Positions 33,305 through 43,266 are shown, numbered from the stretch's first letter. The stretch: DNA of 64,000 nt from Streptomyces sp. CB02414 (GCF_001905385.1 NZ_LIPF01000010.1:1-64000), one strand, 5' to 3'. Made by a program: numbers and translations. Notes: generated from the letters alone by a model not told the origin.

Positions 33305-35686
33305 TCAGGCGTCGGCGGCGCCTTCGCGGCCGAAGTCGGCGTGCAGTCGCCGGGTGTGGTCGACGCGGCGCTCCGGGCCGGTGAGGGTGACCGTCGCCGT
33401 CAGACGCGGATCGGTGCTGGAGGCGGCGAACCTCAGTTCCAGATCGCCCGGTTCGACGACGCGGTGGCCGTCGCGGCCGGTGAACGCGGCGAGGTCGGCC
33501 GGGACCGTGACGCGCAGCCGGCGCTCCTCCCCCGCCGCCAACGGCACCCGGGTGTAACCGATGAGGCGCTGCACCGGCTGGACGACGGAGGCGACCGGGT
33601 CGTGCAGGTAGAGCTGGACGACCTCGGTACCGTGCCGTGCGCCCGTGTTGCGGACGGTGAGGGCCAGCCGGAACTCCCCGTCGGTGGGCGCCTCTTCGCC
33701 GTCCAGGACGAGGTCGCTCCACTCGAACGTGGTGTACGTGAGGCCGTGCCCGAAGCCGAAGGCGGGCGTCGGGTCGATGTTGGACACCTCGCTGGCGTGG
33801 GCGAGCCGGGCCCCCAGGTAGGTGGTCGGCTGGGCACCCGGGCCGCGGGGCACGCTGACCGGCAGCCGGCCCGAGGGGTTCGTCCGTCCGCCGAGTACCG
33901 CGGCGAGGGCTGCGGTGCCCTCCACGCCGGGGAAGAACGACTGGACGATCGCCGAGGACTCCCGCGCGGCCCGGCCCAGGGCGTAGGGGCGTCCCGCGAG
34001 CAGCACGGTCACGACCGGCTTGCCGGTGTCGAGCAGCGCGTCGAGGAGTTGCTGCTGTGCGCCGGGCAGGCTCAGCGACTCCGCGTCGCAGCCCTCACCG
34101 CTGGTGCCGCGCCCGAACAGCCCGGCCCGGTCGCCCAGCACGGCGAGGACGACGTCCGCGCCGCGGGCCGCGCGGACGGCCTCGGGGATGCCGGACACGT
34201 CCCCGTCGTCGACGCCGGTGCCCCGTACGACCGTGAGCTCCGCGTCGGGGAACTCGGCGGCCAGCGTGGAGCGCAGGGTGGGCAGGTCGATGCCGAGGGG
34301 GGTGCCGGGGTGGTGGACGCCGATGTGCTGGGGGAAGGAGTAGCAGCCCAGTACGGCAGTGGGCTCGTCGGCGTTGGGGCCGACCAGGGCGATGCGGCGC
34401 GGCCGGCCGAGCGGCAGGGTGCCGTCGTTGCTCAGGAGGACGACCGCCTCCTCGGCGACCGCGCGGGCCAGCTCCCGGTTCTCCGGGCCGTCTAGGTCGA
34501 TCCGGCCGCGCAGGGCTTCCGGGTCGTCCAGGTCGGCGCCGTCCAGCGCGGACGGCACGGGGTCCCAGTCCCGGTCGAGCAGGCCGAGTCCGGCCTTCTG
34601 CGTGAGCACCCGGCGCAGGGCGCGGTCGATCACCTCTTCGGGGACCCGGCCGGCCGTCACCGCCTCGGCCAGGGGTGCGCCGAAGGTCTTGACGGTGGGC
34701 AGTTCGACGTCGACGCCCGCCCCGAGCGCGGCCCCGGCGGCGCCGGCCCAGTCGGCGGCGATGTCGTGCAGGGTCTTGAGGAAGGCGATGCCGAAGTAGT
34801 CGGCGACGACGGTGCCGTCGAAGCCCCAGGTTTCCCTGAGCAGTCCGGTCAGCAGGTGCTCGTCGGCCGCGGCGGGCACGCCGTCGGTGTCGGTGTAGGA
34901 CGCCATCACCGACCGGGCGCCGCCCTCGCGGACCGCCATCTCGAAGGGCGGCAGCAGGACGTCGGCGCGCTCGCGCGGCCCCATGGGCGCGGGGGCGAGG
35001 TTGCGGCCGGCCCGGGAGGCCGAGTAGCCGACGAAGTGCTTGAGGGTGGCGACGATTCCGGCTCCCTCCAGGCCGCGCACGTAGGCGGTGCCGATGGTGC
35101 CCACGAGGTAGGGGTCCTCGCCGATGGTCTCCTCGACGCGGCCCCAGCGGGCGTCGCGCACCACGTCCAGAACGGGTGCGAGGCCCTGATGGACGCCGAC
35201 GGAGCGCATGTCGCGGCCGATCGCGGCGGCCATGCGGTGGACGAGGTCCGGGTCGAAGGTGGCGCCCCAGGACAGCGGGACGGGGTAGGCGGTCGCGCCC
35301 CAGGCGGCGAAGCCGGCCAGGCACTCCTCGTGCGCGACGGCGGGGATGCCGAACCGGTTCGCCGAGGCGATGCGTGCCTGGGTGCGCAACAGCGAGAGCG
35401 CTCCGAGCGCGGGGTCGACGGGAGCGGTGCCGAAGGGGCGGGTCAACTGGCCCAGTCCGGTGGGCACGAGCAGGTCGAGGTCGACGGCCTCCTCCATGTC
35501 GTGCTGGTGGGGGGCCACGTCGCCGCCCTCGTCGGACGCGCCGACCCACACGCCGTACAGCTGGGCGATCTTCTCCTCCAGGGTCATCGCCTTGATCAGC
35601 GCGGACACCCGGGTGGAGACGGGGTGGGCGGGGTCGTTCCAGAGGGGGACTTCAGGGGCGGTCTCAACGGCCACGTTGTCGATCAC
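33305..35686 (-). CDS. bxlA: GH3 beta-xylosidase/beta-glucosidase of a xylobiose operon
   Basis: The 793-residue GH3 enzyme has the N-terminal TIM barrel with the nucleophile Asp in VVADYFGI (near residue 293), the alpha/beta sandwich domain and a C-terminal fibronectin-III-like domain. No signal peptide is visible, so it acts in the cytoplasm on oligosaccharides imported by the preceding genes. The gene order binding protein, two permeases, GH3 plus divergent LacI regulator matches the Streptomyces bxlEFGA system for xylobiose. The GTG start overlaps the permease stop as GTGA. Substrate preference (xylose versus glucose) is inferred. Confidence 0.85.
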   Translation of the reverse strand: MIDNVAVETAPEVPLWNDPAHPVSTRVSALIKAMTLEEKIAQLYGVWVGASDEGGDVAPHQHDMEEAVDLDLLVPTGLGQLTRPFGTAPVDPALGALSLLRTQARIASANRFGIPAVAHEECLAGFAAWGATAYPVPLSWGATFDPDLVHRMAAAIGRDMRSVGVHQGLAPVLDVVRDARWGRVEETIGEDPYLVGTIGTAYVRGLEGAGIVATLKHFVGYSASRAGRNLAPAPMGPRERADVLLPPFEMAVREGGARSVMASYTDTDGVPAAADEHLLTGLLRETWGFDGTVVADYFGIAFLKTLHDIAADWAGAAGAALGAGVDVELPTVKTFGAPLAEAVTAGRVPEEVIDRALRRVLTQKAGLGLLDRDWDPVPSALDGADLDDPEALRGRIDLDGPENRELARAVAEEAVVLLSNDGTLPLGRPRRIALVGPNADEPTAVLGCYSFPQHIGVHHPGTPLGIDLPTLRSTLAAEFPDAELTVVRGTGVDDGDVSGIPEAVRAARGADVVLAVLGDRAGLFGRGTSGEGCDAESLSLPGAQQQLLDALLDTGKPVVTVLLAGRPYALGRAARESSAIVQSFFPGVEGTAALAAVLGGRTNPSGRLPVSVPRGPGAQPTTYLGARLAHASEVSNIDPTPAFGFGHGLTYTTFEWSDLVLDGEEAPTDGEFRLALTVRNTGARHGTEVVQLYLHDPVASVVQPVQRLIGYTRVPLAAGEERRLRVTVPADLAAFTGRDGHRVVEPGDLELRFAASSTDPRLTATVTLTGPERRVDHTRRLHADFGREGAADA

Positions 35687-36501
35687 TTTCCTCCGACGCC
35701 CATCAGGCCCTGGACCAGGGCGCGACGGGCGAACAGGTAGACGAGCAGGATGGGCGTCATGGACAGCACCACGGCCCCCAGCAGACCGGGGATGTCGATG
35801 CCGTGCGCGGTCTGGAAGTTGTACAGGCCCAGCGTCACCACCTTGGTGGAGTCGGACTGGGTCAGCACGAGCGGGAATAGGAAGCCGTTCCACGCCTGGA
35901 GCGCGGAGAACACCACGATCGTGGAGAGTCCGCCGCGCGACAGCGGCAGCACGAGCTGGAAGAACACGCGCCGCGGGCTCGCGCCGTCCATCGCCATGGC
36001 CTCGTACAGCTCCGACGAGATGTCGCGCATCGCGCCGCTGAGGATGAGGGCGGACATCGGCAGGCAGAACGCGGCCGTGGGCAGGATGACGCCGAGCAGG
36101 TTGTCGTAGAGTCCGGCTTCGCTGATCAGGTAGAACATCGGCACGATCACGGCCTGGGCCGGGATGGCGAGACCGAGCAGGAACAGCCGGAAGATCGCCG
36201 ACGTGGCCCGGCCGCGGCTGCGGACGATCGCGTAGGCGAGCGGCGGGACCAGCAGCAGCACGATGCCGATCACGCTGGCGGTGACGACGAGGGTGTTGAA
36301 GAAGTACTGGCCGAAGCCCGAGTCGAAGGCGCCGGTGAAGTTGTCCAGGGTGAAGCTGTCCGGGAGCGAGACCGGTCCGTTCTCGGCGTAGTCCTGGCGG
36401 GTGCGCAGGGTCGCGGCGAGCATCACGTACAGCGGCAGGCCGACCAGGACCAGCCAGACGAGCGAGCCGGCGCCGGCCACATAGTTCGGTCGGCGCCTCA
36501 T
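35683..36501 (-). CDS. bxlG: Carbohydrate ABC transporter permease (MalG type)
   Basis: This 272-residue protein has six predicted membrane helices and the EAA loop AMAMDGASPRRVFFQLVLPL, which couples to the ATPase. It is the second permease of the operon and overlaps both neighbours by 4 bases. No ATPase gene is present; Streptomyces sugar importers of this class usually share MsiK encoded elsewhere. Confidence 0.9.
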   Translation of the reverse strand: MRRRPNYVAGAGSLVWLVLVGLPLYVMLAATLRTRQDYAENGPVSLPDSFTLDNFTGAFDSGFGQYFFNTLVVTASVIGIVLLLVPPLAYAIVRSRGRATSAIFRLFLLGLAIPAQAVIVPMFYLISEAGLYDNLLGVILPTAAFCLPMSALILSGAMRDISSELYEAMAMDGASPRRVFFQLVLPLSRGGLSTIVVFSALQAWNGFLFPLVLTQSDSTKVVTLGLYNFQTAHGIDIPGLLGAVVLSMTPILLVYLFARRALVQGLMGVGGK

Positions 36502-37454
36502 GACACACCCTCCATGGAACTGCGCATCTTGTCGTAGCCGGAGACCCGGACGACGATCAGCGAGATGATCGTGGCCGCGACGACCAGGGCCAGGGCGATC
36601 GCGGAGCCGGTGCCGTAGTCGAAGCTCTTGAACGCCTTGTCGTACATGTAGTAGGCGCTGATGGTGGTGTCGGTGCCGGGGCCGCCCTGGGTCAGGATGA
36701 GGACCGTCTCGAACGTGGTCAGACCGCCGACGATCATCAGGATCATCGAGGTGATCATGGAGGTGCGCAGCTGCGGCAGGGTGATGTGGAAGAACTGCCG
36801 GTAGCGGCCCGCCCCGTCGATCTCCGCCGCCTGGTACAGCACCGGCGGGATCGCGCGCGCGGCGCCCTGGTAGATCAGCGTGTGGAACGGGGTGAACTGC
36901 CAGGTGCTGACGAATGCCAGCACCCCGATGGCGGTGGCCTGTTCACCGAACAGGTTCCCGTCGCCGAACAGCCAGGTGGCGTCGGCCGGGATGCCGAAGT
37001 TCGGGTCGAGCAGCGCCCGCCACAGCACGGACACGGCCGTCGCGGACAGCAGCAGCGGGACGAAGTAGATGACCGACAGGACGGCGCGGTTGCGCTGGTG
37101 ACCGGCGGCCCAGACGCCGAGCAGGATGCTCAGCGGCGTCTGGAGGACCACGCCGAGCGCGGTCAGCAGCAGGGTCAGCCAGACGCTCTTGAGCATGACC
37201 GGGTCGTCGAGGAGGCGCGACCAGTTGTCCGTGCCGACGAACTCGGGCGAGCTGAGCCCGTCCCAGCTCATGAAGGACAGCACCGCCACCATGATCAGCG
37301 GCACGATCGCGAAGAGGGCGAAGAACACTGCGGCGGGCAGCGCCCAGGCGAAGCCGGGGCGGCCCACCTTCGTCGTGGACGAGGCGGGCGGCCGCCGCCG
37401 GGACTCCTTGCGGGGTCCGGCGGCGGGCCGGGCACTCGTGGTCTGTGTGGTCAT
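36498..37454 (-). CDS. bxlF: Carbohydrate ABC transporter permease (MalF type)
   Basis: The 318-residue membrane protein has an N-terminal cytoplasmic tail rich in Arg and Pro, six helices and an EAA loop with AAEIDGAGRYRQFFHITLPQL-like spacing (near residue 220). It forms the channel with the MalG-type partner, whose start overlaps this stop codon by 4 bases. Xylobiose transport is inferred from the operon. Confidence 0.9.
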   Translation of the reverse strand: MTTQTTSARPAAGPRKESRRRPPASSTTKVGRPGFAWALPAAVFFALFAIVPLIMVAVLSFMSWDGLSSPEFVGTDNWSRLLDDPVMLKSVWLTLLLTALGVVLQTPLSILLGVWAAGHQRNRAVLSVIYFVPLLLSATAVSVLWRALLDPNFGIPADATWLFGDGNLFGEQATAIGVLAFVSTWQFTPFHTLIYQGAARAIPPVLYQAAEIDGAGRYRQFFHITLPQLRTSMITSMILMIVGGLTTFETVLILTQGGPGTDTTISAYYMYDKAFKSFDYGTGSAIALALVVAATIISLIVVRVSGYDKMRSSMEGVS

Positions 37455-37464
37455 GAGCCGTTCG

Positions 37465-38769
37465 TCACTCGGTCGGGAGGGCCTGCATGGCCTGGATGAA
37501 GCCGTCCGTGTCGAGCTGCCCGTTGAAGAACTGCTGGACGGCCTTGTGCATGTCCGAGCTCGCCTTCTGCGGGTACGCCTGGTCCCAGGACAGCTGGAAC
37601 GAGGGGGCGTCGGCGACGAGGTCGTACTGGAAGCGCGAGTACTCGGGGGTGCCCGAGGTGTCGATGAACTTGTCGGTGTTCGTGGTGGTCGGCAGGTTGC
37701 CGATCTCCAGCTGCGCCTTGACGAACTCGTCGGAGTACATAAGTTTCAGGAACTCGGCGACGGCCTCGGGGTGCTCCGTCTTCTTCATCACCGAGTAGTA
37801 GTTGTTGGTGTTGCCGGCGACACCTGCCGGGTCGCCCTTGCCGCCCTCGACGGCCGGGAAGGCGGTGTAGCCGAGGTCCTTCTCGGCGAAGTCCGGGTGG
37901 TCCGTGAGCTGCTGGGAGTAGTACCAGGAGCCCATCAGCTCGAAGCCGGCCTTGCCGGAGGCCACCAGCTGGACCGAGCCGCCGTTGGTGTACTTGACGG
38001 AGTCGTAGTTCTTGCCGAAGGCGCCGGAGTCGACGAGCTGCCTGATCATGTCGAGGGCCTTCTTGCTGTCCGGGCTCTCCCAGGCGCTCTTGTCGCCCCC
38101 GACGGCCTTCGCGAACAGCTCCGGTCCGGCTATGCGGTCGTAGAGGTACTGGAACCACATCTGGGTGGGCCAGACGTCGCCGCCGCCGAGCGCGATCGGC
38201 GTGACGTCCTCGTCCTTGAGCTTCTCCACCGCGTCGAGCAGTTCGTCCCAGGTCTTCGGCGGCTGGACGCCCGCCTCTTCGAGGACCTTCTTGTTGTGGA
38301 AGAGCAGGACGGGCTGGGTGCCGCGCATCGGGATGCCGTACGGCTTGCCGTCGACGACGGCGTTCTCGAAGACCGTCGGCAGGAACTTCTTCTCCAGGTC
38401 CGGGTTCTTCTTGATCATGTCGTCCAGCGGCATCAGCAGGTCCGCCTCGACGAACGGCTTGATGCTGCCGCCGCCCCAGTTGAAGAAGATGTCCGGGGCC
38501 TGGGGGGTGTTGATGATCGTCTGGAGCTTCTTCTGGTAGTCGGCACCGGGGATGGTGTCGAGCACCGCCTTGACGTCGGACGTCTTGTTGAAGGTGTCGA
38601 CGATCTGCTGCTCGACCTTGTTGGTGGCGTCCCCGTAGACCAGGACATGGATCTTGCCGTCGTCCGACGACGCCCCGCCGTTCCCGTCACCGCAGGCCGC
38701 GAGGCTCAGCGCCAGGGCGAGCGTCGCGCCGGTGGCGACCAGTCTGGGCAAGCGCGCACGTGTCTTCAT
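37465..38769 (-). CDS. bxlE: Sugar-binding lipoprotein of the xylobiose-type importer
   Basis: This 434-residue family 1 solute-binding lipoprotein has a signal peptide and lipobox LAAC (Cys near residue 26) followed by an acidic/Gly linker. The mature protein shows the two-lobe pattern with the FVEADLLMPLDDMIKKNPD segment. It captures oligosaccharides, probably xylobiose or xylotriose, outside the membrane. AAAGG before the ATG lies within a CTTTCGAAAG palindrome, so repressor binding would cover the start region. It is first in the operon. Confidence 0.9.
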   Translation of the reverse strand: MKTRARLPRLVATGATLALALSLAACGDGNGGASSDDGKIHVLVYGDATNKVEQQIVDTFNKTSDVKAVLDTIPGADYQKKLQTIINTPQAPDIFFNWGGGSIKPFVEADLLMPLDDMIKKNPDLEKKFLPTVFENAVVDGKPYGIPMRGTQPVLLFHNKKVLEEAGVQPPKTWDELLDAVEKLKDEDVTPIALGGGDVWPTQMWFQYLYDRIAGPELFAKAVGGDKSAWESPDSKKALDMIRQLVDSGAFGKNYDSVKYTNGGSVQLVASGKAGFELMGSWYYSQQLTDHPDFAEKDLGYTAFPAVEGGKGDPAGVAGNTNNYYSVMKKTEHPEAVAEFLKLMYSDEFVKAQLEIGNLPTTTNTDKFIDTSGTPEYSRFQYDLVADAPSFQLSWDQAYPQKASSDMHKAVQQFFNGQLDTDGFIQAMQALPTE

Positions 38770-38776
38770 CGTTCGC

Positions 38777-38791
38777 CTTTCGAAAGTTTCG
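38777..38791. promoter_or_regulatory. Candidate BxlR operator
   Basis: CTTTCGAAAG (38777-38786) and CGAAAGTTTCG (38781-38791) are overlapping palindromes, and a further CGAAAG half-site begins at 38802. They resemble the CGAA...TTCG elements described for the BxlR repressor of the Streptomyces xylobiose operon. The site overlaps the ribosome binding site of the binding-protein gene, so it would lie in the transcribed leader. Confidence 0.7.
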
Positions 38792-38906
38792 GCTCCGTCA
38801 CCGAAAGTCCATGCCGTCGGACAGTAAAGTCAGTCGGGATTTACGGTCAATGGCCGTGCGCGGGACGACCCAAAACGTTATCGATCGCATGACCTATCCT
38901 CCTTGC

Positions 38907-39956
38907 ATGCACGGTGAAGTTGAGGTGGGCGCCAGGGTGACGCTGGCCGAGGTGGCGAAACAGGCGGGGGTCTCGCCTCCGACAGTTTCGAAGGTGATCA
39001 ACGGTCGTTCGGACGTCTCCCGTGCCACCCGGTCGCGGGTCGAGCGGCTGCTGGAGGTGCACGGCTACCGCCGGCGGACGTCGGACCGGCCGCGCTTCCC
39101 ACTCGTCGAACTCGTCTTCCACGAGCTGGACAGCGTCTGGGCGGTGGAGCTCGTGAAGGGGGTGGAGAACGTTGCCAGGGCCAACCGGGCGACCGTCGTG
39201 CTCACCAGGAGCGGCACGCGGCACGCGCCCGCTCCCGACTGGCTCGAGGGAGTGCTCCGCCGCAGGCCGCTGGGGGTCGTGCTGGTCTTCTCCTCGCTCC
39301 CGGCGGAGGTGAAGCACCGGCTGCGCTCGCGTGACATCCCGTTCGTCATCGTCGACCCGGCCGGCGACCCCGACCCCGACGTACCGTCCGTGGGCTCCGC
39401 CAACTGGGCCGGGGGCCTGGCGGCGACCCGCCATCTCACCGACCACGGGCACGAGCGCGTCGCGATCGTCACCGGCCCCGAGGACATGCTGTGCTCACGG
39501 GCCCGCCTCGACGGCTACCGTTCGGCGATGACCATGGCGGGCCTGCCCGTCGATCCCCGTCTGATCCGCTTCGGCGACTTCCAGGTGCGCGGGGGCTTCG
39601 AGCACGCCATGGACCTGCTGGACGGCCCCGGCCGGCCCACCGCCGTCTTCGCGGGCAGCGACCTCCACGCCCTGGGCGTACTGGAGGCGGCCCGCCTCAA
39701 AGGTCTGCGCGTCCCCGAGGACCTGTCGGTGGTCGGCTACGACGACGTGCCGCCGGCCCAGTGGTCGAGCCCGCCGCTGACCACGGTCCACCAGCCCCTG
39801 CGGCACATGGCCGAGGAGGCGACCCGCATGCTCTTCGGCCCGGACGGCCCCGGCGGGGCGGCCCGGCGCATCGAACTGGCCACGCGCCTGGTCGTACGGC
39901 AGAGCACCGCGCCGCCGGGAGGACCCGCCCGGACCGCCGCACCGCGGACCGGGTGA
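38907..39956 (+). CDS. bxlR: LacI-family repressor of the xylobiose-type operon
   Basis: The protein of about 350 residues has a LacI helix-turn-helix (VTLAEVAKQAGVSPPTVSKVING) at its N-terminus and a periplasmic-binding-protein-like sugar domain with VVGYDDVPPAQW near the end. It is divergent from the bxlEFGA genes and is probably released by xylobiose or xylose. The start is ambiguous: ATG 38889, ATG 38907 and GTG 38938 are all in frame, and none has a strong ribosome binding site. Confidence 0.88.
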   Translation: MHGEVEVGARVTLAEVAKQAGVSPPTVSKVINGRSDVSRATRSRVERLLEVHGYRRRTSDRPRFPLVELVFHELDSVWAVELVKGVENVARANRATVVLTRSGTRHAPAPDWLEGVLRRRPLGVVLVFSSLPAEVKHRLRSRDIPFVIVDPAGDPDPDVPSVGSANWAGGLAATRHLTDHGHERVAIVTGPEDMLCSRARLDGYRSAMTMAGLPVDPRLIRFGDFQVRGGFEHAMDLLDGPGRPTAVFAGSDLHALGVLEAARLKGLRVPEDLSVVGYDDVPPAQWSSPPLTTVHQPLRHMAEEATRMLFGPDGPGGAARRIELATRLVVRQSTAPPGGPARTAAPRTG

Positions 39957-39985
39957 AGTGCCGAAGTGCCCCTGCCGGGACAGGT

Positions 39986-41212
39986 TCAGCGCGGGCGCGT
40001 GACGAGGACCTGCCGCTCGGTCGCGGTGGACGACTCCCCCAGCAGGTCCAGCGGTTCGGCGTCGTACGCCACCGCCCGGCCGTGCGCGTCGGTGGACGGG
40101 CCGGACGCCGGCCTCTGGTTCACGGTGCCGTCGGGCCGGGCGGTGACCGTCGTGGTGCGGCCGGTGCGCAGCTCCATCAGGTAGATCACCTGGAGCGGGC
40201 CACGGGGTACCCGCTCCTCGGCCGCCACGAACACGACGTGCCGGCCGTCGGCGCTCACCCGCCCGGAGTGCGTGGCGAACTGCGGCCTGGGCCCCAGGAC
40301 ATGGCGCAGGGTCCCGTTCCTCAGGTCCTTGACGAAGACGTCACCGGTGTCGTTGGTGCCCCGCGGCGGCAAGGTCCGGCAGTTGAGGCGGAACGATACG
40401 TGCCGGCCGTCCGCCCCCATCACCGGGTCGGTGACCCAGTGGTCGGACGGATCGTCCACGCACTCGGGGTCGGCGCGCGTCCGCCGGTCGGCCCGCCGGT
40501 CGAGCACGTAGACGTGGGTGGCCGAGTCGGCCGCCGCGGGGTCGGAGGCGAGGTAGGCGAGGTGTCGGCCGTCGTGGCTCAGGGTCGGTCGCGCGACCTG
40601 CTGCCCGTCCCCGGCCGCCGGGTCATCGGCCCACTCGCCGGTTCCCCGCCGGAGGTCGCGCACGCGGATGCGGGGATGCGCTTCCGGCTCCCGCTCCGGC
40701 CGGGCCGCGAAGGTCACGTACCGTCCGTTCCCGCTGAGCGCGGGAGCGTTGGCGCTGTTGAACCGTGCGTCGGTGCCGTCACTGACCAGTTCGGTGCGGC
40801 CCGTGCGGACGTCGTAGACGTGTGCTTCGGTCCCGTCGAGCGTCGGGTAGGCGACCCGGGTGCCGTCGGCGCTGATGGACGGGGCGACGGCCGGCGCGCC
40901 CCGGTCCATGCCCTCGGCCAGGTCACTGGCCCAGTGCACCCGTCCGGTCCGCAGGTCCTTCACGTAGACGTCAGCGGCCTCGTCGGTGTCGCCGGGCGCC
41001 AGGTTCGAGGCGTACGACCAGAAGGCCACGTAGCGGCCGTCGGCGCTGATCGCGGCGTACCGGCTCCGCTCGTTGCCCATCACGTCGTCGGACGTGACGT
41101 TCACGTGGTCCGTGCCGGGCTTCAGTTCCAAGGCCCCCGCGGGCACCGTCTGCACGGCGGCGCACACCACGGCCACAGCGGCGACAGCGGCCGCTCTTCC
41201 CCCAAGACGCAT
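39986..41212 (-). CDS. Secreted TolB-like beta-propeller (PD40) protein
   Basis: The 408-residue protein has a signal peptide (about residues 1-27) and repeated blades with the pattern ADGRYVAF or DGRHLAYL, spaced about 45-50 residues, which is typical of PD40/TolB-like propellers. Eight or so blades can be counted. No catalytic domain is attached, so it is probably a binding or scaffold protein outside the cell. Confidence 0.8.
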   Translation of the reverse strand: MRLGGRAAAVAAVAVVCAAVQTVPAGALELKPGTDHVNVTSDDVMGNERSRYAAISADGRYVAFWSYASNLAPGDTDEAADVYVKDLRTGRVHWASDLAEGMDRGAPAVAPSISADGTRVAYPTLDGTEAHVYDVRTGRTELVSDGTDARFNSANAPALSGNGRYVTFAARPEREPEAHPRIRVRDLRRGTGEWADDPAAGDGQQVARPTLSHDGRHLAYLASDPAAADSATHVYVLDRRADRRTRADPECVDDPSDHWVTDPVMGADGRHVSFRLNCRTLPPRGTNDTGDVFVKDLRNGTLRHVLGPRPQFATHSGRVSADGRHVVFVAAEERVPRGPLQVIYLMELRTGRTTTVTARPDGTVNQRPASGPSTDAHGRAVAYDAEPLDLLGESSTATERQVLVTRPR

Positions 41213-41290
41213 GCTTCCCCCCGGTCGGCACGTCTCCCCCGGCCCCGCGGCCGGGACCCCCAGCCATGGAAGCCGCTCGCGAACGTCCGG

Positions 41291-41725
41291 TCAATGCGCT
41301 CGACGCCGTACGAGCGACGAGGAACGCCCACCACCGACCGCTCCCGAGGACGCGACGACGAGCCACCCGGCCAGCGCACCGACCGCGTACCAGAACAGGT
41401 CCGGCGCGTTGAAGGTCGACCCGAGCACCAGGCGGGCGGCGGTGCTGCGCCGGGAGAGGTCCGCCGGCACGCCACTGAGCTGGAGGACCTCGACGCCCCA
41501 GCTCACGGCCAGCGCGAGCGCGGCGGCCTTCGCGGCCGGCGTGCGGGGCGCCGCCAGGAGGACGAGGGCGAAGATGAGCAGGGTGTACAGGCTGTCCCCG
41601 CCGTACTTGGCCACGTCTCCCGCCGCCACGGACCGCAGCCCCAGTCCCGCGCCGACGACCGAAAGGGCGGCCACGGCCGCCGTCAGACGGATCCGGCCCG
41701 CCCCGCCGCGACGTGTGCCCGTCAC
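41291..41725 (-). CDS. DUF2809 membrane protein
   Basis: This 144-residue protein has four hydrophobic helices and the FNAPDLFWYAVGALAGWL stretch typical of DUF2809. Its GTG start overlaps the stop of the previous gene as GTGA, so it is translationally coupled to the spermidine-synthase-like protein. Function unknown. Confidence 0.75.
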   Translation of the reverse strand: MTGTRRGGAGRIRLTAAVAALSVVGAGLGLRSVAAGDVAKYGGDSLYTLLIFALVLLAAPRTPAAKAAALALAVSWGVEVLQLSGVPADLSRRSTAARLVLGSTFNAPDLFWYAVGALAGWLVVASSGAVGGGRSSSLVRRRAH

Positions 41726-43266
41726 CGGCCGCCCCGCGAGTCGTAGGGCTGGAGGAGCTGGTCGACGGGGGCGTGGTCGTCGGTGAGCGGCCGGGCGTCG
41801 CCGATCCAGGCGGTGAGGTCGTCGCCGGTCGCGAGCCGCCATCCGACGTGCCGGGCGTCGAGTGCTTCCTGGGTCGCGCGCAGGTCGACCGGCCGGTCGG
41901 AGGCGAGCACCACCAGGTTGCCGCCGTCGGGGGCGGCGGCCCGGTCCGAACCGATGTCGACGGGGTCGCCGACGAGGACGACGTGCTCGAACGTCTCGCT
42001 GAGCGTGGCGACTTCAGCACGTGCGAAGGCCAGGTCACCGTGGTCGATCAGGTTGGCGGCGTACAGGCCGTCCTCGTCCAGCACCCGCCGTACGTCCCTC
42101 ATCGCCTCCACCGTCGTGAGGTGCCACGGCACGCTGACACCCCCGAAGGCGTCACCGACGACCAGGTCGCGGCTGTCCGTCTCCAGCCGTCGCAGACCGA
42201 GCCGGCCGTCCTCCGTGCGCACGTCGATCCCGGAGTCCGGCCTCAGCCCGAACCGCTCGCGGTCGATGCGCACGACCCCGCCGTCGATCTCGGACACCAG
42301 GCTGCGCGTGCCCGGCCGGGCAGCCGCGAGGTAGCGCGGAAAAGTGAGCCCTCCGCCGCCCAGGTGATAGGCGGTGATCGGCTCGCCCTCGGGAAGGGCC
42401 GTGTCGACCACCGACGCCAGGGCCCGCACATAAGTGAACTTCAGGAACGCCGGGTCGTCGACGTCGACGTAGGAGTGCCGCACGCCGTCCAGCACGAGCG
42501 TGTGACCGCCGTCCCGGTCCGGGTCCGCCACGACCCGTGCGCAGTGGTACTTGGTCTCCGCATCGCAACCGCCGGGCGCGGGGACGGTGGCGAGGCCGCC
42601 GGCCACGACCACCAGGGTGAGGGCGGGCGTGCCGGTCCATCCGCGCGCTCGCCAGCCCACCAGCGCCGAGCCGGCCATCAGCAGGGCGCCGAGACCGAGG
42701 AGGATGCCGCTGACCGGCAGCCGCGAGATGAGGACGAAGCCGGTGAGGACGGTGCCGACGATGGCGCCGACGGTCCCGACGCCGGACAGCCGGCCGACGA
42801 CCGTCCCGGTCTCGGCGAGGCTCGTGAGGCGCAGCTTGGTCACCATGGGCGTCACGGCGGAGAGCAGCGCGCCCGGAACGAGGATGGTCAGGCCCGCGAC
42901 GATCAGGAGCAGCACGGGCGCCCACTCCGCGGTGGAGCGCAGCACGGCGGGGGTGAGCGCCACGACCGCGCCCGACACCCCGAGCGAGGGGCCGATGAGC
43001 CGGCGTGGGTCTACCTGGTCCGCGAGGCGCCCGCCCAGCCAGGAGCCGAGGGCGATCGCGGTGAGGGCGATACCGATCACCATGGTGCTGGTTTCCAGGG
43101 TGAGACCGAGGTAGGGAGCGAGCAGCCGCAGGGCGACGATCTCGACGACCAGGACCGCGGCCGACGACCCGAAGACCAGCGCGACGGCGGAGCGGGAGCC
43201 CAGGCCGCGGTTGCGAGAAGTGTCCTCGGCCGGGGACGAAGAAGGCAGTCCGGTCACGGACGACAT
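41722..43266 (-). CDS. Membrane-anchored spermidine-synthase-like protein
   Basis: About 514 residues long, with six or seven transmembrane helices in the first 220 residues (MFS-like half) and a C-terminal spermidine synthase-like methyltransferase fold (from about 260). HLGGGGLTFPRYL corresponds to motif I and VVGDAFGGVSVPWHL to the catalytic strand. The Asp-rich gate of true spermidine synthases is only partly kept, so aminopropyl transfer is not assured. GAGG abuts the ATG at 43266; the GTG three codons downstream fits the ribosome binding site better. Confidence 0.8.
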   Translation of the reverse strand: MSSVTGLPSSSPAEDTSRNRGLGSRSAVALVFGSSAAVLVVEIVALRLLAPYLGLTLETSTMVIGIALTAIALGSWLGGRLADQVDPRRLIGPSLGVSGAVVALTPAVLRSTAEWAPVLLLIVAGLTILVPGALLSAVTPMVTKLRLTSLAETGTVVGRLSGVGTVGAIVGTVLTGFVLISRLPVSGILLGLGALLMAGSALVGWRARGWTGTPALTLVVVAGGLATVPAPGGCDAETKYHCARVVADPDRDGGHTLVLDGVRHSYVDVDDPAFLKFTYVRALASVVDTALPEGEPITAYHLGGGGLTFPRYLAAARPGTRSLVSEIDGGVVRIDRERFGLRPDSGIDVRTEDGRLGLRRLETDSRDLVVGDAFGGVSVPWHLTTVEAMRDVRRVLDEDGLYAANLIDHGDLAFARAEVATLSETFEHVVLVGDPVDIGSDRAAAPDGGNLVVLASDRPVDLRATQEALDARHVGWRLATGDDLTAWIGDARPLTDDHAPVDQLLQPYDSRGGR

